From an uncultured Bacteroidales bacterium (GTDB taxonomy: Bacteria > Bacteroidota > Bacteroidia > Bacteroidales > UBA932), in contig CAMCFO010000001.1 in the NCBI GenBank assembly GCA_945874155.1, positions 1 to 64,000 on the forward strand: 64,000 nt of DNA, given 5' to 3'. A program made the position numbers and the translations under genes. Positions 40,870 through 49,350 of the stretch are shown here, one piece after another. Each line of letters begins with the position of its first letter. Within the stretch, counting starts at the first letter, position 1. The notes under the pieces are model-generated. The model saw only the letters and a program-made list of their open reading frames with translations. It was not told the DNA's origin and did not search any database.

Positions 40870-42126
40870 TTGCTGATGAAAAGTAAGCAAACTGCTTTGT
40901 TTTCAAGATATGTACTCGATGGAATACGTCAGGACGTAACTCCAGCCGAACTTCTTGAAGAATGTATGATACCCGCAAACAACGCCGAAACTGCCTCCTA
41001 TGATGCTGACGATGCTGAATTTATAGCCGGAGAGGCCGCCACTGCTGCTCAGGACATCTGGGATGAATGTCTGGACCAGAGTCCCGAGTCCCTTAAATGT
41101 ACCGAAGCGGATTTCGCGTCCTTACTGGAGAAAGTGACAGCGGCGTCTTCCCCCGCCCAGGACCGTTCTTTCGAATTGCTTTACCCCGAAAGTTTTACCC
41201 GTGCCAGAATTGCCTCCGCCCTGATTGACTGCCTGTGGCTGGAGGGTGAATTCCGTCTGGAAGACCTGCGTCTGTGGGCCGACTGGAGCTGGAATTCCGA
41301 AGGTATAGGCCGGATGGCAGCCTTCTACAACAGCGTACGCAGCGCCTCCGAGTACATTTACGACCTTGGGGTGGGCATAATGGGCTATGGTTATGAGGAT
41401 TCGGAAGGGGAGTGCGTGAATTCCTATTTCCCGACTCTTGCTGCCTATGCCGACACCTCAGAGGAAGAAGACGAGGATATGGCGGACAAGGATTGGGAGG
41501 AAGATGATATGGCTCCGGAACGTCAATGGACTGTGGGCGGGCCTGACTGTGCTCTCGGTATGGACAGGCAGGTCTGGATGGGCGATGAGAGAAAATGCTC
41601 GGCCGTGCTCAGGGATTGTCCCGAGTCCACATTCCTGGTCTATGTGCCCTTCGACACCTGTCAGTTCCGGCTCGGAGGTTCTCTGCTTTCCAACTGTCTG
41701 GGTGAGGGTGGAGGACCTGCCCCGGTGATGGACGATCCGGACTATTTCATAGATTGCTTCGAGGTGGTCAGAGACCTTGTGGAGGACGGGGTGGTGCTTT
41801 CTTCCAGAACCGTTTGCGATGGCGGACTGGCCGTGGCCGCGAAAAAGCTTGCCTCCTCGACGGGCTTGGGCATATCTTTGAATGTCAATGGATTGAGCCG
41901 GGCATATAATGAGTCCGACCGTATGAAACTCCTCTTTGCGGAAGTCCCTGGGGTGCTGCTCCAGTTCAATGAAGCCGATGCTGATTATGTGGATTCGCAG
42001 TTTCTGCTGCAGGATGTTGCATATTACCGCGTTGGCACGGTTTCTTCCGCTTTCAAGGGTGTGGTGCTGGAGCCCCGGAGCAACGGAGTTGAAAACATAA
42101 TTGCTTCACTTGGTGGAGGATTTTAA
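40870..42126 (+). CDS. Stand-alone protein with a divergent PurL (FGAM synthase) AIRS-C-like C-terminal region
   Basis: CPESTFLVYVPFDTCQFRLGGSLL..FEVVRDLVEDGVVLSSRTVCDGGLAVAAKKLASSTGLGISLNVNGL..LLFAEVPGVLLQF parallels the PurL C-terminal AIRS_C domain; acidic linker EEEDEDMADKDWEEDDM. Confidence 0.55.
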   Translation: MLMKSKQTALFSRYVLDGIRQDVTPAELLEECMIPANNAETASYDADDAEFIAGEAATAAQDIWDECLDQSPESLKCTEADFASLLEKVTAASSPAQDRSFELLYPESFTRARIASALIDCLWLEGEFRLEDLRLWADWSWNSEGIGRMAAFYNSVRSASEYIYDLGVGIMGYGYEDSEGECVNSYFPTLAAYADTSEEEDEDMADKDWEEDDMAPERQWTVGGPDCALGMDRQVWMGDERKCSAVLRDCPESTFLVYVPFDTCQFRLGGSLLSNCLGEGGGPAPVMDDPDYFIDCFEVVRDLVEDGVVLSSRTVCDGGLAVAAKKLASSTGLGISLNVNGLSRAYNESDRMKLLFAEVPGVLLQFNEADADYVDSQFLLQDVAYYRVGTVSSAFKGVVLEPRSNGVENIIASLGGGF

Positions 42127-42294
42127 GTATTTTACGGAATGTCGTTTATGTCTGTAAGAAAAATTTCCTATATACTCCATTTTTTTGTAACTTCGCGGCG
42201 CTTTGCAGGCAGATTTATCCATTGATGAAGATTCAGCCTTTCGGAATGATAAGTTTTGAATGAAAATATATCACATTTAACATTTTTTCAAAAT

Positions 42295-45018
42295 ATGGAA
42301 AACAACAAGAAACGTGTCTATCGCTTTGGCGGAAAAACCGCAGAAGGCAATGGAACTATGAGAAACCTCCTCGGCGGAAAGGGTGCAAACCTTGCTGAAA
42401 TGTGTCTTCTCGAAATCCCTGTACCGGCAGGATTCACCATCACAACTGAGTGCTGTGCAGAGTACTATGCCCTCGGCGGCGGTTATCCTGAAGAACTCAA
42501 GGCAGAGGTTGCCGAGGCTCTCAAGGCCACTGAGGCAATAATGGGAATGAAGTTCGGCGACAAGGAGAATCCGCTTCTGGTGAGCTGCCGTTCAGGTGCC
42601 CGCAGCTCTATGCCGGGTATGATGGATACCATCCTCAACATCGGTCTCTGCTCTGCAACCATCCCGGGTATGATTGCAAAGACCAACAACCCCCGTTTCG
42701 TGTATGACGCTTACCGCCGTCTCATTATGATGTACTCAGACGTCGTGATGGAGAAGGCTGAGGGAATCGAGCCGGAGGACGGCAAGGGAATCCGCCAGCA
42801 GCTCGACAGAATGATGGAAGAGCTCAAGGAGGAGAAAGGCTACAAGTCAGACACTGACATCACCGCTGACGAACTCAAGGACCTTTGCGACCGCTTCAAA
42901 GTTCGCGTGAAGGAAGTTCTCGGCGTGGATTTCCCTGACACCGCAGAGGCTCAGCTCTGGGGTTCAATCGGTGGCGTGTTCAAGTCCTGGAACGGAAAAC
43001 GTGCCATCGCCTACAGAAGAATCGAAGGTATTCCTGACGATTGGGGTACAGCCGTTAACGTGCAGTCAATGGTGTTCGGAAATATGGGCAACACATCTGC
43101 AACAGGTGTGGCATTCTCACGTAACCCTGCCAACGGTGACAACAAATTCTACGGAGAGTGGCTCATCAACGCACAGGGAGAGGACGTGGTTGCAGGTATC
43201 CGCACCCCTAACCCTCTCAACGAGGCCACCAAGACTCCTCACAACGCAGACCTCGCTTCCCTCGAGACCGCAATGCCTGAGGTTTACAAGGAACTCGACG
43301 ACATCCGTCTTCACCTCGAGGAACACTTCAACGATATGCAGGACATCGAGTTCACCATTCAGGACGGCAAACTCTGGATGCTCCAGTGCCGTATAGGCAA
43401 GAGAACAGGTCTCGCTGCTTTGAATATGGCTATGGATATGCTCGAGGAAGGAATGATTGACGAGAAGACCGCAGTTACCCGTGTGGCTCCTGCACAGCTC
43501 GACGAAATCCTCCACCCTATCCTCGACCCTGCATCAGAGAAGAAGGCAACAGCAATCGCAAACGGTCTTCCTGCATCTCCGGGTGGAGCAGTGGGAGTTG
43601 CAGTTTTCTCATCCGAGGCAGCAATGGAAGCTGCTGCAAAGGGCATCAAGGCAATTCTCATCCGCGAGGAGACTTCTCCTGAGGACGTTGAGGGTATGCG
43701 TGCCGCTGCTGGTATCCTTACCATGAAGGGAGGTATGACCTCACATGCTGCACTCGTTGCACGCGGCTGGGGCAAATGCTGTATCGTAGGTTGCGAGTCC
43801 ATGACCATCGACCTGGATGCAAAGATAGCCCACTTCAAGAGCGGCGCAGTGATCAAGGAAGGCGATTCAGTTTCCCTCAACGGTGCCAAGGGTCTGGTTT
43901 ATGCAACCGCTCTCGACACTATGGACGCTTCCGAGAATCCTCGTTTCGTGAAGTTTATGGAAATCGTGGACAAGTTCAGGACTATGGGCGTGCGTACCAA
44001 TGCCGACACTCCTGAGGATGCTGCAAGAGCAATTTCCTTCGGTGCAGAAGGTATCGGTCTGTTCCGTATTGAGCATATGTTCTATGGAAAGAACTCCGAG
44101 ACTCCGCTTGCAAAACTCCGCAAGATGATTCTCTCCAAGACTGACGACGAGCGCCGTTCAGCACTTGCAGAGCTCGAGCCATACATCAAGGCAGCTGTCA
44201 AGGGTACACTCAAGGTTATGGACGGCAAGCCTGTTACCTTCCGTCTTCTCGACCCGCCTCTCCACGAGTTCGTTCCTCAGGGACACGATAAGAGAGAGGA
44301 ACTTGCAACCGAGCTCGGTATCGATGAGCAGGAGATTGCAAAGAGGGGTGAAGCCCTCCACGAAGTGAACCCTATGATGGGTCACAGAGGTGTGCGTCTC
44401 CACATCACCTACCCTATGATTTCAGAGACTCAGTTCCGTGCAATCTTCACTGCAGCTGCAGAACTCAAGAAGGAAGGCCTGAACCCTATGCCTGAGATTA
44501 TGGTTCCTGTAACCATCTCCGAGCGTGAGCTCCGCTTCCAGAAGGCAATCTGCGAGAAAATCCGCGCTGAAGTTGAGTCTGTGTTCGGTTTCGAGATTGC
44601 ATACAAGTTCGGTACTATGATTGAGATTCCTCGTGCAGCCCTCACTGCAGACAGAATGGCAAGAACAGCTGAGTTCTTCTCATTCGGTACCAACGACCTC
44701 ACCCAGATGACCTTCGGATTCTCCCGTGACGATGTCGGAACCTTTATGGGCGACTACCTCGGCAACAAGATTCTTGATTCCGATCCGTTCAAGACTCTGG
44801 ACACCAAGGCTGTGGGCAAACTCGTTGAATACGCTGTGAAAGAAGGCCGTTCAACCCGCGAGAACCTCAAGTGCGGTATCTGCGGAGAGCACGGCGGTGA
44901 CCCTGCATCAGTTGAGTTCTGCTACAAGATCGGTCTCAACTATGTGTCCTGCTCACCTTTCCGCGTGCCTATCGCAAGACTTGCTGCGGCTCAGGCTGCA
45001 ATCAAAGCAAGCAAATAA
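42295..45018 (+). CDS. ppdK: Pyruvate, phosphate dikinase
   Basis: GGKGANLAEM; LTMKGGMTSHAALVARGWGKCCIVGC; CGICGEHGGDPASVEFC. Confidence 0.97.
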   Translation: MENNKKRVYRFGGKTAEGNGTMRNLLGGKGANLAEMCLLEIPVPAGFTITTECCAEYYALGGGYPEELKAEVAEALKATEAIMGMKFGDKENPLLVSCRSGARSSMPGMMDTILNIGLCSATIPGMIAKTNNPRFVYDAYRRLIMMYSDVVMEKAEGIEPEDGKGIRQQLDRMMEELKEEKGYKSDTDITADELKDLCDRFKVRVKEVLGVDFPDTAEAQLWGSIGGVFKSWNGKRAIAYRRIEGIPDDWGTAVNVQSMVFGNMGNTSATGVAFSRNPANGDNKFYGEWLINAQGEDVVAGIRTPNPLNEATKTPHNADLASLETAMPEVYKELDDIRLHLEEHFNDMQDIEFTIQDGKLWMLQCRIGKRTGLAALNMAMDMLEEGMIDEKTAVTRVAPAQLDEILHPILDPASEKKATAIANGLPASPGGAVGVAVFSSEAAMEAAAKGIKAILIREETSPEDVEGMRAAAGILTMKGGMTSHAALVARGWGKCCIVGCESMTIDLDAKIAHFKSGAVIKEGDSVSLNGAKGLVYATALDTMDASENPRFVKFMEIVDKFRTMGVRTNADTPEDAARAISFGAEGIGLFRIEHMFYGKNSETPLAKLRKMILSKTDDERRSALAELEPYIKAAVKGTLKVMDGKPVTFRLLDPPLHEFVPQGHDKREELATELGIDEQEIAKRGEALHEVNPMMGHRGVRLHITYPMISETQFRAIFTAAAELKKEGLNPMPEIMVPVTISERELRFQKAICEKIRAEVESVFGFEIAYKFGTMIEIPRAALTADRMARTAEFFSFGTNDLTQMTFGFSRDDVGTFMGDYLGNKILDSDPFKTLDTKAVGKLVEYAVKEGRSTRENLKCGICGEHGGDPASVEFCYKIGLNYVSCSPFRVPIARLAAAQAAIKASK

Positions 45019-45040
45019 GGTACTGGAATACAATCAATTA

Positions 45041-45081
45041 GGCGGTAAGGTTCTGATTCAAAAGGCTTTACCGCCTTTTTT
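45041..45081 (+). terminator. Intrinsic terminator after ppdK
   Basis: ggcggtaa / ttaccgcc stem followed by tttttt. Confidence 0.85.
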
Positions 45082-45209
45082 ATGCGTTCATTCCAACAAG
45101 GTTTCCTTGCAAAAAAAATAGAAGCAATGAATGCTGACGTGAGCCCTTTGTGAGCCCTTTGACGACGTAATACGTCCCTTTCCCGGTTGTGCCCGTTGTG
45201 CCTGCTCTC

Positions 45210-46199
45210 TTACTCCATCTCCTTACCCTTCCCAGAGCGTTTGGCACGCCTTTCCGCCCTTCGTTCGGCCCTTCGCTCGGCCCTCTCGGCAATTCTTTCG
45301 GAAATTTTGTCGATAGTCTCTGAACTGAGTTCCCTCAATCTCTCCTCGAAATATTCCCGCCTTGCCCTCAGCCTTTTCTGCCTGTCCTCACTCTCTTCTT
45401 CCGGAATGTTGAACTCAATACTTTCTGGAGGCATAATTCTCTCATAGCCAATATCTTCCAGAGCCCGGCACGCATCGGCATAGCCCTGCCTGAACAGTTC
45501 AGGGGTCTTGGACAGGTCATACACGCTGTAGCCGTCAGTATTCAATTCTATGAAATGGTCCGCCAGCCGGGAATCTGCCATTATATTGGACATAAACATC
45601 ATACTGTAGGCCCTTGTGGCGGTGAACAGCAGCGAGTCCTTGTATTTTTCCTCTTCCATTCGGCGCACGCTGAATGCTATCACTTCCTCGCACATATTCC
45701 TGATGGTAGGCACCGGAAGGTTCTGGAATACCCCTCCGTCTATGTAGTGCACCCCTCCTATTACCATAGGCTTGAACATCACAGGGATGGAGCAGGATGC
45801 CACAAGACGCGGGGCTATTTCCCCCTTGGAGAAAACTTTCACCTTTCCGTGGTCCATATCCGATGCAACTATGTGTACCGGAACGGGCAGGTCCTCTATG
45901 TTTCTGTAGGGCATATTCTCCCTTATGAAATTCAACATCGGGGAAGAATCGAAGATGCCTCCGCGGGGTCTGGAAGGGGTGGCCATATCCCTGAAAAACG
46001 TCTTGTCGGCACAGAGTTCAATCATTCTCTTGGGTTCTATTCCCGCCGAATGGAAAGCTGCCACCATTGCCCCTGCACTTGTGCCGGCAAGAACATCTGC
46101 CTTCACTCCATATTCTTTCAATGCCTGAAGAGCCCCGCAATGAGCCGCAGCCTTTGCCCCTCCTCCGCTGAATACTATTCCGAGATGATATTTTTTCAT
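45210..46199 (-). CDS. Patatin-like phospholipase family protein with Arg/Ala/Glu repeat tail
   Basis: GIVFSGGGAKAAAHCGAL oxyanion motif, GTSAGAMVAAF (GXSXG), DGGVFQNLP; tail RAERRAERRAERRAKRSGKGKEME. Confidence 0.9.
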   Translation of the reverse strand: MKKYHLGIVFSGGGAKAAAHCGALQALKEYGVKADVLAGTSAGAMVAAFHSAGIEPKRMIELCADKTFFRDMATPSRPRGGIFDSSPMLNFIRENMPYRNIEDLPVPVHIVASDMDHGKVKVFSKGEIAPRLVASCSIPVMFKPMVIGGVHYIDGGVFQNLPVPTIRNMCEEVIAFSVRRMEEEKYKDSLLFTATRAYSMMFMSNIMADSRLADHFIELNTDGYSVYDLSKTPELFRQGYADACRALEDIGYERIMPPESIEFNIPEEESEDRQKRLRARREYFEERLRELSSETIDKISERIAERAERRAERRAERRAKRSGKGKEME

Positions 46200-46430
46200 A
46201 ATTGCCAATTTTTCAAAAGCCGCGTATTCTCCGCAAAAATGATGCTCAAGTAATCATATTACTGCCCCGTCAGTCTTCAAATTTGTTTCGCCTACAAAAA
46301 TAATTGGTTTATTGCAATTTATTCCTAAATTAGCGGGTTGTTTGGCAGCGCAATCAGACCGCTTGTATTAATCGGCAGTCTGCCCGGCCGGCAACCCCAC
46401 CAATGGATATTAACAACAACCTTAGATTAT

Positions 46431-46925
46431 ATGAAAAAGTTCCTTACCATCGCTCTCGCACTGCTCATATGCATCAGTGCTTCAGCAGACAAAAAGAACA
46501 AGAAGGCAACCCAGGCTTACAAATACGAGATTGAGAAAATCGAGGCCGGGGCAGCTTCAAACGGTGTCCAGGCTGTCTATGTGCAGTCTTATATGAACAA
46601 CATTAAGAATGCAGACCAGGTTTGCCGCAGAAATGCAGTTCACGGTGTGATATTCAAGGGCTACAGCGGCAGGGGAGACTATCATCCTGCGCTTGCTTCC
46701 GACCCGACTGCCCAGCAGGACCACAAGGAGTTTTTCGATGCCTTCTTCGCAGACAACGGTGACTATAACAAATATGTTGCAAGCACTTCGGCTTCCGGCC
46801 CTCAGTATGTGAAAATCAAGAAGATAGGCTATAAAGTCGGACTCGTGGTATATGTCAATGTGGCAGCTCTCCGCCGTGACCTCGAAAAGGCGGGAGTCAT
46901 CAAGGGAATGAGTTCAATGTTCTAA
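46431..46925 (+). CDS. Exported hypothetical protein, LPP20/FlgP-like repeat paralog A
   Basis: Signal peptide; CRRNAVHGVIFKGYSGRGDYHPALASD..QDHKEFFDAFFADNGDYNKYV aligns by eye with the next gene. Confidence 0.6.
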   Translation: MKKFLTIALALLICISASADKKNKKATQAYKYEIEKIEAGAASNGVQAVYVQSYMNNIKNADQVCRRNAVHGVIFKGYSGRGDYHPALASDPTAQQDHKEFFDAFFADNGDYNKYVASTSASGPQYVKIKKIGYKVGLVVYVNVAALRRDLEKAGVIKGMSSMF

Positions 46926-46939
46926 ACTTACCGCTCGCT

Positions 46940-47416
46940 ATGAAAAAAATCCTGATTATCGCATCGGCGGTGCTGATGGCTATAGGATGTTCACCGAGAA
47001 ACATCACTTCCGCATACAATACTCCGGAACCTATATATATGAATGACGAGGCTGACGGAAGCATAACAGTACGCGCATTCGGAGAGGGACGCAATCTTTA
47101 CGACGCAAAGACACAGGCCCGGAAGAATGCTCTCAGGGCAGTGATTTTCAAAGGTATATCCGTTCCCGGCAATGCTTATCTCTCACGTCCGCTGGTGACT
47201 GAGCTGAATGCTCAGGAAAAGTATGAGGCTTTCTTCAACGAATTCTTCAAGGATCACGGTCCTTATGAGAAATTCGTCAGCGCTTGGGACAGCAGGGCAG
47301 CTTCCGACGGAAACAGCGTCAGCAGCCGTCAGGCACGCAAATCCGCCACTATCAGAATACTCAGGTCCGAACTCAAGGCCTATCTAATTGAAAATGGAAT
47401 AATTAAAACAGAATAA
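46940..47416 (+). CDS. Lipoprotein, LPP20/FlgP-like paralog B
   Basis: Lipobox LMAIGC; ITVRAFGEGRNLYDAKTQARKNALRAVIFKGISVPGNAY..EKYEAFFNEFFKDHGPYEKFV. Confidence 0.6.
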   Translation: MKKILIIASAVLMAIGCSPRNITSAYNTPEPIYMNDEADGSITVRAFGEGRNLYDAKTQARKNALRAVIFKGISVPGNAYLSRPLVTELNAQEKYEAFFNEFFKDHGPYEKFVSAWDSRAASDGNSVSSRQARKSATIRILRSELKAYLIENGIIKTE

Positions 47417-47421
47417 TCCAA

Positions 47422-48372
47422 ATGAAAAAACTGACGCTCATACTCGCCGCCCTCTCTTTTGCGGCAGTTCTTTCGGCTCAGGTGAAAAAGCCGACCCTTA
47501 TGATTGTGCCGAGTGACAACTGGTGCACCCAGAGAGGTTTTGTGGAAAACTATGACAATCAGGGAATGACTCAGACCCTTCCAGACTACAACGCTGCCTT
47601 CAACGAGGACCAGGACCTGGGCTTCGTCATTTCGAAAATCAGCGGCATAATGGCTGACAGGGGCTTTCCTTTGAAAAATGTCTATGAGGAAATGAAGTCC
47701 ATCAACACCACCTCTGCCGAACTTTCTGCACTTCAGGGCAAAAACGGAGGTTCCGTACAGACCAACACCTACACCGAAGTGCGCAACCGCGCGAAGGCCG
47801 ACCTCATACTCCAGCTCAACTGGAAGGTGAACAATGTAGGCCCTAAGAAATCAGTGACCTTCAATCTGGAGGCTTTCGATGCCTATTCCAACCGTTCCGT
47901 GGCTTCTGCGACAGGTACCGGCAATCCCTCCTTCTCCGCCGAGACAGCGGTTCTGCTTGAGGAAGCCGTAAATTCCTATATGGACGAGTTCTGCGCGAGG
48001 CTCCAGAGCCATTTCGAGAACATGCTGGAGATGGGCAGGGAGATTGGACTGGATGTCTATGTGTTTGATAATGACGAGGATCTCGACCTTGAGACTGAAT
48101 TTGACGGCAAGGAACTCATAGACATCATCGAGGATTGGGTGGCAGACAACACTGTCGGACACCGCTACAATCTCGTGGATGCCAACGAACTTCAGATGAA
48201 ATTCGAAGAGGTTCACGTGCCTCTCTATGACGAAAGGGGACGTGCCATAGGTGCCAGCGACGTGGCAGGTAACCTCAGGAAATATCTCAGGAACACGGTT
48301 CAGCTGCCTGTGGACGTGAAGGTGCTCCGCATCGGTCTCGGACAGGCTCGAATCATCATCGGATCCAAATAG
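47422..48372 (+). CDS. DUF6175-like exported protein (TolB/CsgG/FlgO-like N-terminal fold suspected)
   Basis: Signal peptide; KKPTLMIVPSDNWCTQRGF..; ADLILQLNWKVNNVGPKKSVTFNLEAFDAYSNRSVASATGTG. Confidence 0.55.
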   Translation: MKKLTLILAALSFAAVLSAQVKKPTLMIVPSDNWCTQRGFVENYDNQGMTQTLPDYNAAFNEDQDLGFVISKISGIMADRGFPLKNVYEEMKSINTTSAELSALQGKNGGSVQTNTYTEVRNRAKADLILQLNWKVNNVGPKKSVTFNLEAFDAYSNRSVASATGTGNPSFSAETAVLLEEAVNSYMDEFCARLQSHFENMLEMGREIGLDVYVFDNDEDLDLETEFDGKELIDIIEDWVADNTVGHRYNLVDANELQMKFEEVHVPLYDERGRAIGASDVAGNLRKYLRNTVQLPVDVKVLRIGLGQARIIIGSK

Positions 48373-48381
48373 TTGATGCTT

Positions 48382-49326
48382 ATGAAAAAGATACTGACAA
48401 TATTTGCGGCTGCTGCAATAGCTACGGCGGCTTATGCACAGAAAATTGAGAATTCGGTTCCTGTGGCGGTTTTTGTGCCCGAATCGGTGGATAATGTGCC
48501 GGAGTCTTCCAGGATTCTGCTTGAGACAAAGTTGAATGCTCTCACATCCAAATGCGGTATGGGGACTGCCGAACTCACCCAGTTCTATCTCACCTGCTAT
48601 GCCAATGTCATTGACAAACAGGTGATTCCGGGAGCGTCTAATAAATTTGTGAATGAAGTGGAACTTACTGTGGCTGTTGTGGATGCACTCGGAAAGAGAA
48701 CATTCGATGCCTGCGGCCTGAATCTCAAGGGAGCCGGCAACAGCGATCAGAAAGCCTTCAATGCCGCATTCCGGAATCTTAAGATCACGGACCAGAAGCT
48801 GACCAGGTTCATGGCCCAGACCAACGACAAGATTATTTCCTACTATGAAAGCAATGCAGACCGCATTGTCTCTGAGGCTCAGCTGCTTGCCAAATCCCGC
48901 AACTATGAGGAAGCCTTTTTCAGGCTTTCGCTCGTGCCGGATGTCTGCAAATGCTACACGGAGAAAATCCTTCCGGTTGCCCTGGACCTCTGGCAGGAAT
49001 ATCTGGACTTCACTGCACATCAGAATCTGATGAAGGCAAAGGCTGAATGGGCATCTGGACTCAACCGGGATGCCGCTTTTAATGCAGTCGAGTACCTTGC
49101 AGAAATCCCTGCTGATTCCAAATACTATGAAGAGGCTCTCAAACTTATGGAAGAAATCAAGACCAGGGTCGGAGAGGACATAGAATACGAGAGGGCAATC
49201 GAGGCAAGGGATGCCGACAGGGCATTCGAACTGGATATCACAGCTGTCGATGCCTGGTGTCAGGTGGGTAAGGCATTTGGTGAAAATCAGCAGCCTACCA
49301 CTTATCGTGAAGCATATTTGAGATAA
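48382..49326 (+). CDS. Exported hypothetical protein of the same operon (FlgO/TolB-like N-terminus, helical C-terminus)
   Basis: Signal peptide; VPVAVFVPESVDNVPESSRILLETKLNALTSKCGMG then helix-rich YEEAFFRLSLVP region. Confidence 0.5.
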   Translation: MKKILTIFAAAAIATAAYAQKIENSVPVAVFVPESVDNVPESSRILLETKLNALTSKCGMGTAELTQFYLTCYANVIDKQVIPGASNKFVNEVELTVAVVDALGKRTFDACGLNLKGAGNSDQKAFNAAFRNLKITDQKLTRFMAQTNDKIISYYESNADRIVSEAQLLAKSRNYEEAFFRLSLVPDVCKCYTEKILPVALDLWQEYLDFTAHQNLMKAKAEWASGLNRDAAFNAVEYLAEIPADSKYYEEALKLMEEIKTRVGEDIEYERAIEARDADRAFELDITAVDAWCQVGKAFGENQQPTTYREAYLR

Positions 49327-49350
49327 GCATTCGTTTTGATAATAACTCTA

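Noticed and set aside
42138-42224. 28-codon ORF upstream of ppdK (MSFMSVRKISYILHFFVTSRRFAGRFIH) as a leader peptide
   Set aside because: No codon bias toward a relevant amino acid and no terminator/antiterminator pair seen.
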